Shown here: positions 43,762-55,864 of the stretch, one piece after another
Layout of the letters: each line of letters begins with the position of its first letter
How positions within the stretch are numbered: position 1 is the stretch's first letter
Origin: Mytilinidion resinicola
Lineage: Eukaryota > Ascomycota > Dothideomycetes > Mytilinidiales > Mytilinidiaceae
DNA length: 64,000 bases
NCBI RefSeq assembly: GCF_010093595.1
Contig: NW_022985464.1
Coordinates: 482,696-546,695, forward strand
Direction of reading: 5' to 3'
Notes under the pieces: model-generated
What the model was told of the DNA's origin: nothing
Database searches by the model: none
Seen by the model: the letters and a program-made list of their open reading frames with translations, nothing else
Translations under genes and position numbers: made by a program

Positions 43762-44681
43762 ATGGCATCCCGAGGCGGTTCTCGAGGCCGCGGCGGCTTC
43801 TCCCCTGGTGGACGAGGCGGCGGAAGCAATTTCACGCCCCGCGGAGGTGCGACTCGATCTGCGCAAAAAGCTGCGACAGCTAGCTAACATCTTCATAGGT
43901 CGAGGCGGAGCTTACCAGCAATCATACGGACCCCCTTCTACTGTATTCGGTGCGTGAAATACTAAAGCCATGGGAAGAGAGAAGATTGGTGCTAATGTGG
44001 GGCAGAGATGGGCAAATTCGTGCATGCGTGCGAGGGCGAGATCGTGTGCGAGTCGATCAATGTCAAGATCCCGTATTTTAATGCGCCGATTTACCTTGAG
44101 AACAAGGTATGCGAATACTACAGAAACACCGGTAGAAGGCGTGTGGACATGGAGCTAATGCGAGCGCAGACACCGATCGGAAAAGTCGACGAGATCCTAG
44201 GACCGCTCAACAAGGTCTACTTCACTATCAAACCGCAGGAAGGCATCCAAGCCGAGTCATTCAAGAATGGAGACAAGTTCTTTATTGGTGGGGATAAGCT
44301 GTTGCCGTTGGACAAGTATGGATGCCTCGGATGAGAATTGAGGACAAATGCTGACTATTTGCACAGGTTCTTGCCGAAGCCTAAGCCCCCACCAGGTATG
44401 TCATTCCTCTGCTAAAATTTGTTGCCATGGTATTAATTGAGTGTGCAGGAGCACCAAAACCAAAGCGTGCCGGTGGTGGTCGCGGAGGAGCTGGCGGTGC
44501 ACGAGGAGGATTCTCACGCGGACGAGGCGCACCACGAGGACGAGGAGGCTTCGGCGATCGGGGTGGCAGGGGCGGTTCCAGAGGCTTTGGCGGAGGACGA
44601 GGCGGAGGGTTCCAGTCTTCACGTGGTGCTCCCAGGGGAGGTAGCAGAGGGTTCACTCCTAGGGGACGAGGAAGTTATTGA
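43762..44681 (+). CDS. GAR1: H/ACA snoRNP protein Gar1
   Basis: Six exons, 43762-43846, 43899-43949, 44006-44106, 44170-44315, 44367-44395 and 44449-44681, 214 residues. Core protein of H/ACA particles that guide pseudouridylation. RGG-rich tails lie on both sides (residues 1-35 and 145-214); the central Gar1/Naf1 barrel runs [67 protein letters not shown]. The stop codon lies 108 bp before a dead transposon. Confidence 0.96.
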
Positions 44682-44789
44682 GTGCAAATCTGGTTTCTTT
44701 GGCTGCGGCAGGCGTTCAGGTGGTGGGAAGGTCCGTGTACCGAGTTTATGGCGCTTCGACGAAGCTAAATATGCTTCGAAAAAATGATA

Positions 44790-44840
44790 ACGTACTTCAC
44801 AAGCGAGTCGGCCACACAAGCGAGTCGGCCACCTCATCAT
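44790..44840 (+). repeat. Left terminal inverted repeat, two 18 bp units
   Basis: ACGTACTTC, then two copies of ACAAGCGAGTCGGCCAC, then CTCATCAT. Pairs with 46576-46643. Confidence 0.9.
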
Positions 44841-44907
44841 ATTTAGCTGCCTTAAACGTTGATTGCTCCACAACGCCAATAGATATCAACTAGATACAAG
44901 TTGTAGC

Positions 44908-46545
44908 CTAATCTGCAGCAACCTCTGCATATTTTTTGCACGTACGAGCGTTGTGCCCTGGTTCGCCGCAGCGCCTACAGCGCTGCACGCCGCCGCTGGA
45001 GCGCGCTCCGGCTTGCTGCCTTTTGCTTTGAGCTGCCTCCTCGATTCTTTGAGCAGCTATTTGAGAGCCTGCTTCCTTTGTTAGAGTTCCTTCCCTCTGA
45101 ATCCGCTTTTTTTTGCGCGCCTTGCGCTTTGTGGCAGCTTCATTTGCCTTTTAAAGGCTGGCAACTGTATCGCGCAGCAGCGTGGCTTTATGCATTATAA
45201 TTGCAGCACCTTTAGAGAGGCTATTAAGCAAGTCAAGAATAGCTGTAGGCGAGCTATTTTGATGCATTTGAATGCGATTACAAATTAAGGCTGATTAAGA
45301 GTCTAGCTCGAGAGCGTTGCTTGGTGTTTTTAATTCCCATTAAGCCTCCACGGCGGGAGGCGACGGCGTACGAAGCACAACATCAAGCTTTAAGAGCACT
45401 GCCTCTGGATCAAGCGGCACAAGGCCTGCGCCTCGAAAGCTTGCGCAAATATTGCTCTTTGTAATTAAGTTGTAGAATGCTGCTTTAAATGCCGGCAGGA
45501 ACTCTAGCTTTGTGATATAATTGATGTAGTGGCGTACTAGGTCCTCAATTTGGCGCCCGTACGCCTTTTTCAATGGCAAAAAGCAGCCAACATCAAGCGG
45601 CTGCAGCAGGTGCGACGAATGCGACGGCATACAGAGAGCAATGATGTTGTTCTCCTTGCAAATTTGTTGGAATTCGAGCGAGATATGGCTCTCATGGCCA
45701 TCAATAATCAGCAGCCGATGCGTGCCTATGGTGCGATCTTTTGTATGCATATTAAAATGCTGCAGCCAGGCAACACCAAGCTCATTCGTTGTCCAGCCAT
45801 TGTCGCTCACTGCCATAACCCAGTCCGGTGGTATATCGTCGCCCTCGTACCATGCAGAGAGATGGTACTTGCCTGCAAAGATGATGAATGGCGGGATGGC
45901 CCATCCACAGGCATTGATTCCTTGGATTATTGTTGTCCATTCGCGATTGCCTGGCTGTACAGCTTTTGGTCGATTGCGCCGCTCGGAGCCTGTTACAACC
46001 ATGCTTGATGAGATAACGCCCATTTAGAAGCCAGCTTCATCAAAGTTGTATGTATCGTTATTAATAATGCCGTACTTTGCTTTTATATTGTATACAAGCT
46101 TAAACCAATTGCCAATAACCTCTGGATCTTCGCATAGAGCTCTTTAATAGTCGTACTTTCGATTAAACTTTGTTTTAAGCTCGTCCGTTCGCTTGATAAA
46201 GTTGTTTGGCCAGTTAATGCCCACTTGGCCAGCACCGCGCTCGGCGAGTAGCTTGTTGGCTATCTCTCGTACAGCAGTTAAGCTAGGCGAAAACCCTCGC
46301 GAATCCAGGTCGAGTATATGTTGAACAATGGCTGATTCTTCAAGCTTTGAAAGCTTCTTTGAATTAGGCTCACAATCGCGTCGTGCAGTCATTCCGCCGC
46401 GTCGGTCTTGGAGCGTGCTTTTGGGGACATTGTATATGCCTGCAGCGCGTCGTTCGCTTGGAATTTGATTTCGTCGGATAGCTAGGAGAGCTAAGGCTAG
46501 CCTGCCTTCTTTTTGGATTGATTGCGCGTTGTGTTGTCGACGCAT
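44908..46545 (-). pseudogene. Transposase of Fot1/pogo element, five nonsense codons
   Basis: Read from ATG 46545 to TAG 44908-44910, the frame is 546 codons without indels. Features in order: a psq/CENP-B-type helix-turn-helix (IYNVPKSTLQDR, about residues 30-50), HTH-CENP-B segment with TAVREIANKLL, DDE_1 catalytic core (TIIQGINACGWAIPPFIIF, LLIIDGHESHISLEF, SHSSHLLQPLDVGCF) and a C-terminal CCHC zinc knuckle (CRRCGEPGHNARTC). TAA stops occur at 46144-46146, 46024-46026, 45340-45342, 45295-45297 and 45151-45153. Each stands where Gln would be expected, so each is a C-to-T change in CAA. The gene cannot make a full protein. Confidence 0.9.
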
Positions 46546-46575
46546 ATTGGTTGTTGGTTGACGCGTCGCGTTTTC

Positions 46576-46643
46576 GTGATGAGGTGGCCGACTCGCTTGT
46601 GTGGCCGACTCGCTTGTGTGGCCGACTCGCTTGTGAAGTACGT
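46576..46643 (-). repeat. Right terminal inverted repeat, three 18 bp units
   Basis: Reverse complement of the left end, with one extra 18 bp unit, showing slippage or unequal exchange in the subterminal repeats. Confidence 0.9.
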
Positions 46644-46771
46644 TACCTATGCTCAAAACTCTTTCACAAATACTGCCAAGGCCGCTAGTGATTTATGAAC
46701 TTCACAGCCTTTGGAACCTCCAAAACTTAACAACGCGACGAGAAATATAGCAAGATCTACCAACCGCCAAT

Positions 46772-48319
46772 ATGAAGTTAGATACCAAGGCTATCCGCCA
46801 CCTCACGGCCGAGGACTGGAGAGTTCTTACTGCTGTGCGTGTGCTCTGCGAAAATTTGGATGGAACTCAACTGATGCTCCACAGGTGGAAATGGGCAGCA
46901 AAAACCACGAACTCGTGCCCACAAAACTAATAGGACAAATATCTGGCCTCAAGAGCGGTGTTCATAGAAATATCTCCAACTTAGCCAAGGTCAACTTGAT
47001 CGCAAAAATTCAAAATGCAAAATGTAGGCTCTATTTCTTTCGTCTTTCGTTCATCTCTAAGTTTCTTTCTTCAATATCGTCCACTCACACTATGAAAAGA
47101 CGACGGCTACCGCCTAACCTATGGCGGACTGGACTACCTTGCCCTCAACACCCACCGCAAATCCACTAGCATCTATAGCGTCGGCAACCAAATCGGCGTC
47201 GGCAAAGAATCAGACATCTACGTCGTCGCCTCCGCAGAAGGCATCCAGCGCGTGCTCAAAATCCATCGTCTAGGCCGCATCTCCTTCCGCACTGTCAAGG
47301 CTAATCGCGACTATCTCCGCAACCGGACTTCTGGATCATGGATGTATATGAGTCGTCTCGCGGCACTGAAAGAGTTTTCGATTATGAAGGCGCTGCATGA
47401 GAATGACTTCCCGGTGCCAGTACCGGTGGCGCAGAGTAGACACACGATTGTCATGAGTCTGATCAACGCATTTCCCTTGAGGCAGATTAGCAGTGTTCCG
47501 GATCCAGCGGGGCTGTACGCAGAACTGTTGGCATTGATTGTGCGCTTAGCGGGAGTAGGGCTCATTCACGGAGATTACAATGAGTTCAACATTCTCATTG
47601 AGGAGAGGAAGATGGGGCTTGATGGGAAGACTCATTCGCTGCCAGATATTGAGGAGGAGCAAGAGCTGGATGCACTGGGGAATGCGCCGATGCTTGAAGG
47701 TGGCACAGAGGTGAAGGAGCCCACAGAATCGATTACGCTCGTCCCGACTATCATCGATTTCCCGCAAATGGTCTCGATTGATCATCCGAATGCGCAGTAC
47801 TACTTCGATAGGGATGTGGCGTGTATCAAGCGCTTCTTCTCGAGGAGGTTCCACTTCACTAGCGATGAACCCGGTCCGTTCTTTGCAGAATCGATCAAGG
47901 TTGTTCAGAACCGGTTGGATATTGCGGTTGAAGCTTCGGGGTTCAGCAGGAAGATGGCGAAAGAGCTGGATGCGTACATGAAGGAAGTCGGTGCGGATGG
48001 TATTGAGGGCGAAGGACGGGCAGAGGGCGAGGAGGAAGATGATGACAGTGAGCTAGAAGAAGGAGGAGTTCTTGTTCAGCCAGAGGTTGGAGCACTGCCG
48101 CCGACCGAAGATGAAGAAGTGCTCGCCTCACAAGGTGGCCCAGTCACAGCTGCCAACCTAAGGCTCCTGCATTCGAGTCTTGTCCACGGTATGGAGGTTC
48201 TTGATATTAAGGATGGAGAAGCGGCACCGGAGCTCGTTCCTGCTGTTGCTCCATCTGTTGCTCAGTCAACCTTCTCTAAGCGTGGCGCTGCTAAGGCGGC
48301 TGCTGGATGGTCTATATGA
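46772..48319 (+). CDS. RIO2: RIO-type atypical kinase/ATPase Rio2
   Basis: Three exons, 46772-46834, 46885-47023 and 47100-48319, 473 residues. Cytoplasmic and nuclear factor for late 40S maturation. The N-terminal winged helix (MKLDTKAIRHLTAEDWRVL, VEMGSKNHELVPTKLI) is followed by YGGLDYLALNTH, the P-loop GVGKESDIYVV, the catalytic loop HGDYNEFNIL and the metal-binding IIDFPQMVS. The C-terminal tail from about 360 is acidic and variable. The first intron begins GTGCGT. All catalytic residues are kept. Confidence 0.97.
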
Positions 48320-48972
48320 GTATAGGAGCCCTTGTCAAAGGCTACAATCTCCTAGTATGAAGTGGGGTTTCAGCATCTTCCAAGGGTCTAAAAACGGCTT
48401 TGTCTGAAAAGTTATGCGATACACAAGCTCCAACCAACAACAAGGAACAGGGACCAGTCTACATTGATGCAATCCCAATCTTGAGAACTGGACCAGTTGA
48501 AGACACCCCGGGCCAAGAACAAATTTTAAGTTCCAGAGCGAGGGGTTCCAAAGGGGGTGACAGTAGACTGTTGCGATCTCGACTTAGGGATGGTGGAGAA
48601 GAAAGATGGAGTACTTGCGTACTCCAATTGCGAATATATCGTAGAGCAACGAAGAAGTCCCATAATTTTAGGGCCATATCAACTTCACACATTTCAATAT
48701 CCTAAGCTCTTTACGTGCAATGTATTTACAACCGTCGTAGGGTGCTATTTTACAGAGATGATCTACAATGCCCCAAACGCCATGCTAATGCTGTCCAATA
48801 TCGTCCCGCCTTATATGACGAAACAATCGAAGGTGTGTCTCCAAATGCTCAGGTTCTCCCGGCCACCCCAACCCCAAACCCAACCAACACGCCCACATGT
48901 GTCGCGGACCCCTTGACCGGAGGCACCCAGAGAGGAGAATATCGTCAAACCACCGCCCCATCCAACCTACCA
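48320..48972. other. Intergenic (convergent)
   Basis: About 650 bp; no gene found. Small open frames here have no recognisable features. Confidence 0.45.
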
Positions 48973-49439
48973 CTACCGGTCCTTGAACACCTTCGGCTTC
49001 CACCCCTCCTTCAACTCTGCCTCTCTCGCCGCCACTTCCTCCGCCGTCCGCACTTCCATCTCTATCCGCTCCCGCGCGCGCAGAATCTTACTTTGCAGAT
49101 AAAAACTCCCTCCCTTCTTCGGGTCATTCAGATCAAACAGCTTCTTGAATCGCTCTTGCACAGCCGTGAGGTTCGTCTCTCCGCCCTTTGGTGGCGGCAC
49201 ATTCAGGATCTTGCACGCTTCGTCGAGTGTCAGGCCGGAGGCGGAGAAGGTTGTAGTGTTTGGGTTTTTCGAGGCGGCGGCGGCGTATTTTTGGGAAGCG
49301 GCGGCTTGTCGATACGATTCGGCGAAGGCACGGCCGAGGATGCGCGAGCCGGTGAGGACGACTTGGGTTATTATGCGATGCGCCTGGAGGGGGTTAGAGA
49401 GGTGGGTGGTTGATGGGAGGTGGCGGTGGTTTTTACCAT
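48973..49439 (-). CDS. PAM16: Mitochondrial import motor subunit Pam16/Tim16
   Basis: Exon 1 is the ATG alone (49439-49437); a 53 nt intron (49436-49384, GTAAAA...CCAG) follows, and exon 2 is 49383-48973. The product is 137 residues, MAHRIITQVVLTGSRILGRAFAESYRQA at the start, with a degenerate J-like domain (LTLDEACKILNV, RFKKLFDLNDPKKGGSFYLQSKILRARERIE). It has DLNDP where active J proteins have HPD, as expected for Pam16, which restrains Pam18 and Hsp70 at the inner membrane. Confidence 0.95.
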
Positions 49440-49898
49440 TGCGATGTGCTGTGGAAGTTTGGCGGCCGAGCGGAGGTTTGAAGGGCGGCGCTGGTTGGGA
49501 GAGATGGATTGAGCGCAATATGGATGGATTCAAGGCGGCTGACGGCCGGCGGAGGAATTGTTGCAGGCGTCGGCGAGGTAGTGGTAGATGGGATGGGATG
49601 AAGCATAGAAAATTGATCGGAGGTCTGGCAGTCTCTCCCGAGATACATTACGTAGAGTATGTCAGCGAATATTACGGCTCTACCGCAACCACAATGAACG
49701 TTCGAGTCACAAACCTTTGAAGTTTACTTCTTTCTTTCCTGATACTTCGAATAAACAGATTCCCTTAGCTACGTGGACGGATGACTACAGTATCATGTGC
49801 ACCAGCCTACGAACTGACTACCTCTTCCTACACCACGTCTCAAAATAAAAAAAGCTAGGGTCCTAGATCTACAGTCACTGGCGGGTTCCTTGAAAACA
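49440..49898. other. Divergent promoter region PAM16/GCD1
   Basis: 459 bp between start codons; no elements recognised. Confidence 0.45.
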
Positions 49899-51884
49899 AT
49901 GCCACATTCAACAATGCCGCAACCAGGCTTCCAGGCCGTCATCCTCTGCGGGCCAGGGGCCTCTATGAGCACATTTACCTCGAATCCCGCCGATATTCCA
50001 AAAGCTCTCCTCCCAATCGCGAATAGGCCTATGGTGTGGTATCCTCTGGAATGGTGCTATCGCATGGGAGTCACAGGTACATCGCCCTTCTAAACGTTCG
50101 CTCCAAGTCTTGTCGCGGGTCTTAATACACCTATCTACCACCGTATGAAGTCGTTCGAGACACTTTCAGGACTCTGAACGTGGTGGGGGTTCATATTTGT
50201 GAATAACTCCGAGCCTCGCTGGACCACCTCATATGGCGGCAGAATAGTGTATACATTCGTGACGACACATTTTACGCAGCTTCCAGACATAATAGCATAC
50301 TTACGTTCTGCAGATATCACGCTCATCACACCCGCCGAGTCCAAGGACGCAATCGAAGCTGCTTTGTCGCAAAACCCCCACCTCACGTCCCTCCCCGCAC
50401 CTCGGCCTGACCTCAAAGCCCCGAAAGGGTTGACACACCAGACAGGCACAGGGGAGATATTTCGACTAGAAGAGGTGCAAAAGATCATTACTGGTGACTT
50501 CATTGTTCTGCCATGCGACATAGTTTGCGAGCTTGGTGGGGCATCATTAGCTGAAGCATGGATGGTTGAACAAGGAGGTCTCGGTGGAGCTACGGGTGGC
50601 ATCTTCGATGGGATAAAAGCACCGATAGGGCTTGGGGGTGAAAAGATTGGTCGAAGAGGTGGATTAGGTGTTTGGTACGAAACGAAGACCGAGGATGGCG
50701 TGAAGGGAGAAGAGACGGATTTCATTGCCTTAACGCCTCTATCACCACCGATTGTACCTCCGTCTCGAGACTCTTTACGCCGAGATATCTCCAACCTGGC
50801 ATACACTGTACCTACCGATACGCTGAACGATATTGTCGAAGCCCGGAGAGTCCTACCCGTTCGGCATCAGCTACTCAAGAAGCACGGGCGCATAAAGATG
50901 CTGACCACACACCGAGACGCACACGTCTACTTCTTTCCGTACTGGGTGCTGGAGATGATGAAGAGAAACGAGAAGTTTGAGAGCATCAGTGAAGAGGTGT
51001 TGGGATGGTGGGCGAAGGCTGGATGGCAGGAAGGTCTGGGAGACAAACTCGGTCTACGAGATATCTTCCAAGATGGAAGCGGCTCAGACAGTCCCGTCTC
51101 TAAGTCTTTCGGCTTAGACGAAGAAATCAATGTTGCCAAGCTAAGCAGCACATGGGTTGATCCAAATCCAAGCGCAGATGGAGGAAATGCACCGCTTTCA
51201 TTTGCATCAAGAGTTCGAGACCCTGATTCTCCTCAAACACCACTATCGACCTTGAACCAAAAGCTACCACTACCAATACCTCCGATTTTGGCCTACATCC
51301 AACCATCAGCACCCACCAACGCCCTCATCCGCCGCGTGGATTCTGTACAACTCCTACTCAACGTCTCCCTCCGTCTGGCGAAACTTCCATCAATAGAAGA
51401 AGTTGGCGCAGAAAAAGCCTCACCTCTCGCGCACAAGTTCAAGATCGCACACAAAAAGACAATACCAAAGCGTTGTAGTGTGCAAGCCGAAAACTCTCTC
51501 CTCGCCGAAAACGTCACCGTGGAAGAGAAGTGCAACATAAAAGAGTCAGTCATCGGCTTCAACTGCAAGATCGGAGAGGGAGCTCGCCTCTTACGCTGTC
51601 TGATTATGGACGGCGCGGAGGTAGGGGCCAATGCACAGCTATCCGATTGTGTGCTTGGAAGGAGGTGTAGGATTGAAGGGGGCCCTGCGAAGGGTGATGA
51701 CAAAACGGTGCTGAAGAAGTGTGAGGTTCAGGAGGGCCATGTGGTCAAATGGGGCACGACGGCCAGCGATGAGAAGTTCATGAGGTTTGACCTGCCGAGT
51801 GATGATGATTTGGAGGAAGGGGATGCTGGGTTCGCAAGCGATGGAATCGAGGCGTCACAGTCGGAGGGCATATCTTTGCGATGA
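49899..51884 (+). CDS. GCD1: Translation initiation factor eIF2B subunit gamma
   Basis: Exons 49899-50076 and 50314-51884 give 582 residues, split by a 237 nt intron, long for this region. The N-terminal nucleotidyltransferase-like domain reads FQAVILCGPGASM, PKALLPIANRPMVWYPLEWCYRMGVT, then DITLITPAESKDAI across the junction. The C-terminal left-handed beta-helix has SLLAENVTVEEKCNIKESVIGF, GEGARLLRCLIMDGAEVG and CVLGRRCRIEG. Part of the catalytic half of eIF2B with epsilon. Start could also be the in-frame ATG at 49914. Divergent from PAM16. Confidence 0.94.
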
Positions 51885-52855
51885 AGTGCCTTTAAGTAGG
51901 TATGCGTACAACTAGTCCAGCACTGTCACTGAAGTGCTTCGACACTTTCAAAGTGTCAATCAACTGTTTCAACTAACCTGGTCGCTCTCCGCACTAACAT
52001 GAGCAATGATGAACTTTTAATGGCAAGGAAACGTTGCAAGCTTAGTACAGCATCATAGAAGCTTCCCTGGAGATTTTATATGTCGTGGACACGGCGACGT
52101 TGTCAGGGGTCCTCTGCGATACCATAAGAACCTAGGCACGCTGGGCATGGAAAAAGTGGCACACTCATCAAGTACGCAGCCCGGCCCGTGCATACACCTA
52201 TCTGCCACTGCATGAAGTGCTTCAACAAGTTTCCACTTAGACCAAAGCGAAGAACTTTTATCTTGTTCCAATACTTGAAAATTCTCTGAAGCACCCTAAA
52301 CAGTGGCAGACAGGTATACACATGAGACAGCTTGTCCTGGAATTAGTGTGCCACCTTTTCCATGCCCCGCGTGCTAGGCTAGATGTAACGACTACCATAA
52401 CTGAAATTAGGCTTCGAAAATAAGCCCTGATTAAACATTCCGTGGGCGCTCTAAGTGGCTGTTTACTGCGGTACAAGAAGTCTGGAAACGTGATGATTTA
52501 GAAATGTATCATGTGAGCATTTGAGCCAATGAGAAGAACTTGACACTTGTTCTTGCTATACAACACATATTCCACGTGCTAAAATCTATACATATGTTTG
52601 AGTTCTACTACAGTCTCATCTCATAAGTTCAGTCCGACTTCAGTGTTCAACCTCACAATAAAGCGACAAGATGGTGAGTGTAATCTACGCCTAAAGAAGC
52701 GTTTCTTTATGCTGACTCAACAGCCGATCATTCACCCCCCGTGGCCCCTGCCGATGCATTTCATGAACGCTCCGGCCAGCAACGCCAGCAACAACCGCTA
52801 CAGCGCCAACACCTCCGCCCGATTCGCGCACTCCCACCGCATAACCACCTCCAAC
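51885..52855. other. Intergenic with one small transposon copy
   Basis: Contains the CACGC...GCGTG element at 52137-52373 (own entry). The rest (51885-52130 and 52380-52855) has no gene; the right part holds the SED5 promoter and 5' leader. Confidence 0.5.
52132..52378. mobile_element. MITE copy 1, 237 bp, 5 bp target duplication
   Basis: Element 52137-52373 begins CACGCTGGGCATGGAAAAAG and ends with its inverse, ...CCATGCCCCGCGTG. Inverted ends match over about 28 bp. CTAGG at 52132-52136 and 52374-52378 is a perfect 5 bp target duplication. No coding capacity. Closely similar to the copy at 59619-59848. Confidence 0.88.
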
Positions 52856-53942
52856 ATGGCGACCGCCTCTATCCAAGACCGCACCGCCGAGTTCCGCTCC
52901 ATCCTCGTTCAAGCTCAGCGCCGCCACCCGCAGCAGGGCCGCCAACCACTCCTCTCCCCCTCGCAGAAAGCCTCCGCAAATGGAACCGCCACACCCAGCA
53001 AGCGCTCCGAGTTTGCGCGGCGCGCCGCAGATATCGGTCGCGGGATCTCAGGCACAATGGGCAAGCTGGAGCGCCTGGCGGAACTCGCAAAGCGGAAGAC
53101 CCTCTTCGACGACCGGCCCGTCGAGATCAACGAGCTCACCTACATCATCAAGCAAGACCTGTCGGCGCTGAACACGAACATCAAGGGCCTGCAAAGCCTG
53201 ACAGCCGCGCAGCATCCGAATGCGAAACCGGGTGGCGGCGACCAAGTCGGGGAGCATAACCAGAACGTGCTTATGCTGCTGCAGAGCAAGCTCGCGGACG
53301 TTGGGGGCAACTTCCGAGAAGTGCTGGAGGTGCGGACCAAGAACATCCAGGCGAGCCGGAGCCGGACGGAGAACTTTGTGAATGTGGCGGCAAGCCATAG
53401 CCAGTCGCTGGACCCGCAGCGGACGGATAGCCCGCTGTATAACCAGACGCCGCAAAGGGGACGATCGCCTGGGTTCCAGAATACGAGCGCTGCGCAACAG
53501 GACTTGCTGTCGCTGGATCCGGCGGGGAGTTCGGCGCTCATGCGGAATGGGCCGCAGAGCGATGCGCAGTTGATGTTGATGGAGGAGGCACAGCCGCAGA
53601 ATCAGTATATTCAGCAGCGGGGGCAGGCGATTGAGACCATTGAGAGCACGATTAGTGAGCTCGGGAGTATCTTTGGGCAGCTGGCGCAGATGGTGTCGGA
53701 GCAGAGTGAGCAGATTCAACGTATTGACGCGAATACTGAGGATGTGGTGGATAATGTGCAAGGGGCGCAGAGGGAGCTGATGAAGTATTGGAGTCGGGTT
53801 AGTGGGAATAGGTGGCTGGTGGCCAAGATGTTTGGGGTGTTGATGATATGTGAGTTTCCTCTATTGAGTATATGTTGCTGGAGACATTGTTTACTGACTT
53901 TTGATCCTAGTCTTCCTTCTTTGGGTTCTAGTCGCAGGATAG
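52856..53942 (+). CDS. SED5: Golgi Qa-SNARE syntaxin 5 / Sed5
   Basis: Exons 52856-53849 and 53911-53942, 341 residues. The start MATASIQDRTAEFRSIL contains the DRTxEF N-peptide that binds Sly1. Habc helices cover about 45-165 (SEFARRAADIGRGISGTMGKLERLAELAK). The SNARE motif is about 245-310 (QYIQQRGQAIETIESTISEL, AQMVSEQSEQIQRIDANTEDV). The tail anchor spans the last intron (RWLVAKMFGVLMI, then FFLLWVLVAG). Mediates ER-to-Golgi and intra-Golgi fusion. Long in-frame sequence upstream of the ATG is disregarded because homologous sequence starts here. Confidence 0.94.
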
Positions 53943-54525
53943 CATGCATCAAGGCTGCTTTCAGGGCACATCGCATTCACGGAATGGTTTAGTCTGGCCG
54001 CAGGTGTGAGATGAATGGGTATACCCAAATAATGAAACATCTTACCTGCAAAGGTCCGGACCTGACGAACAAAATAAAGCCAATATCAGTACTGACGCTT
54101 GGATAAATCGTCGTAGAGCGTCGATTATACACATTCCGGGCAACACCGCCGGCTTTCCATCCCATAGGGTTATGTTTTTAGTAGCGTCTTAGAATACTTT
54201 TATTATCACTGGTAGAATTTTCTTATGTCTGACGCTAGTCGCTGTGTATTATATAGAACAGGTTACTATAGACCTCAGCAATCCAAACGGTTCTTGGAGA
54301 GACCTAGAACTCTTACTCGCTTAGCAAATGCATCACTGCCGCCTATTTCAATCACGTAGCCAATTTCATCGATGGACTAAATGTTGGTTCTGAATTGCAA
54401 GACATCATAGAGCTTCATACAAAGCCCTATTCTAAACTAACAATGACTGTGCATCCAATCCGATACCAGAGCGCCCCGAACGCCACGGCTCTGCTAGGCA
54501 ATGAAATCCACATGTTGCACCACGA
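53943..54525. other. Intergenic (convergent)
   Basis: About 580 bp with the 3' ends of SED5 and KRR1; AT-rich, no gene recognised. Confidence 0.5.
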
Positions 54526-55638
<1,113 letters not shown>

Positions 55639-55864
55639 CTAGGTAGAACACCTAGGCCTAGTTTATGAAGTGTGAAAAGTAGTTGTAGAGTATTTGTCTT
55701 GGTTATGGTGATTGGAGGATGCGATTGAGGTTGAAGTTGAGATTTTGGACTGCCAAGAGAAAAAGTTCGATCCCCACTTTTTCCCGCGAAAAATAACCTT
55801 CGACTTCCCTTCCCTCTGAACACCAATTCGCAGCCTACACCTACGACCAGTACCGGGCTTCAAG

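Larger units (their letters stand above)
44788..46645. mobile_element. Fot1/pogo-type DNA transposon (Tc1-mariner group), decayed
   Basis: Element 44790-46643, 1854 bp, flanked by TA at 44788-44789 and 46644-46645, the target duplication expected of Tc1/mariner elements. Terminal inverted repeats begin ACGTACTTCACAAGCGAG. Inside each, an 18 bp unit (ACAAGCGAGTCGGCCAC plus one) is repeated, twice at the left end and three times at the right. The single transposase frame is on the minus strand and is broken by nonsense codons. It lies between GAR1 and RIO2 without breaking either. Confidence 0.92.

Noticed and set aside
50077..50313. Intron-encoded C/D-box snoRNA in the long GCD1 intron
   Set aside because: A near-match to a C box (GTGACGA) is present but no D box follows it at a usable distance.
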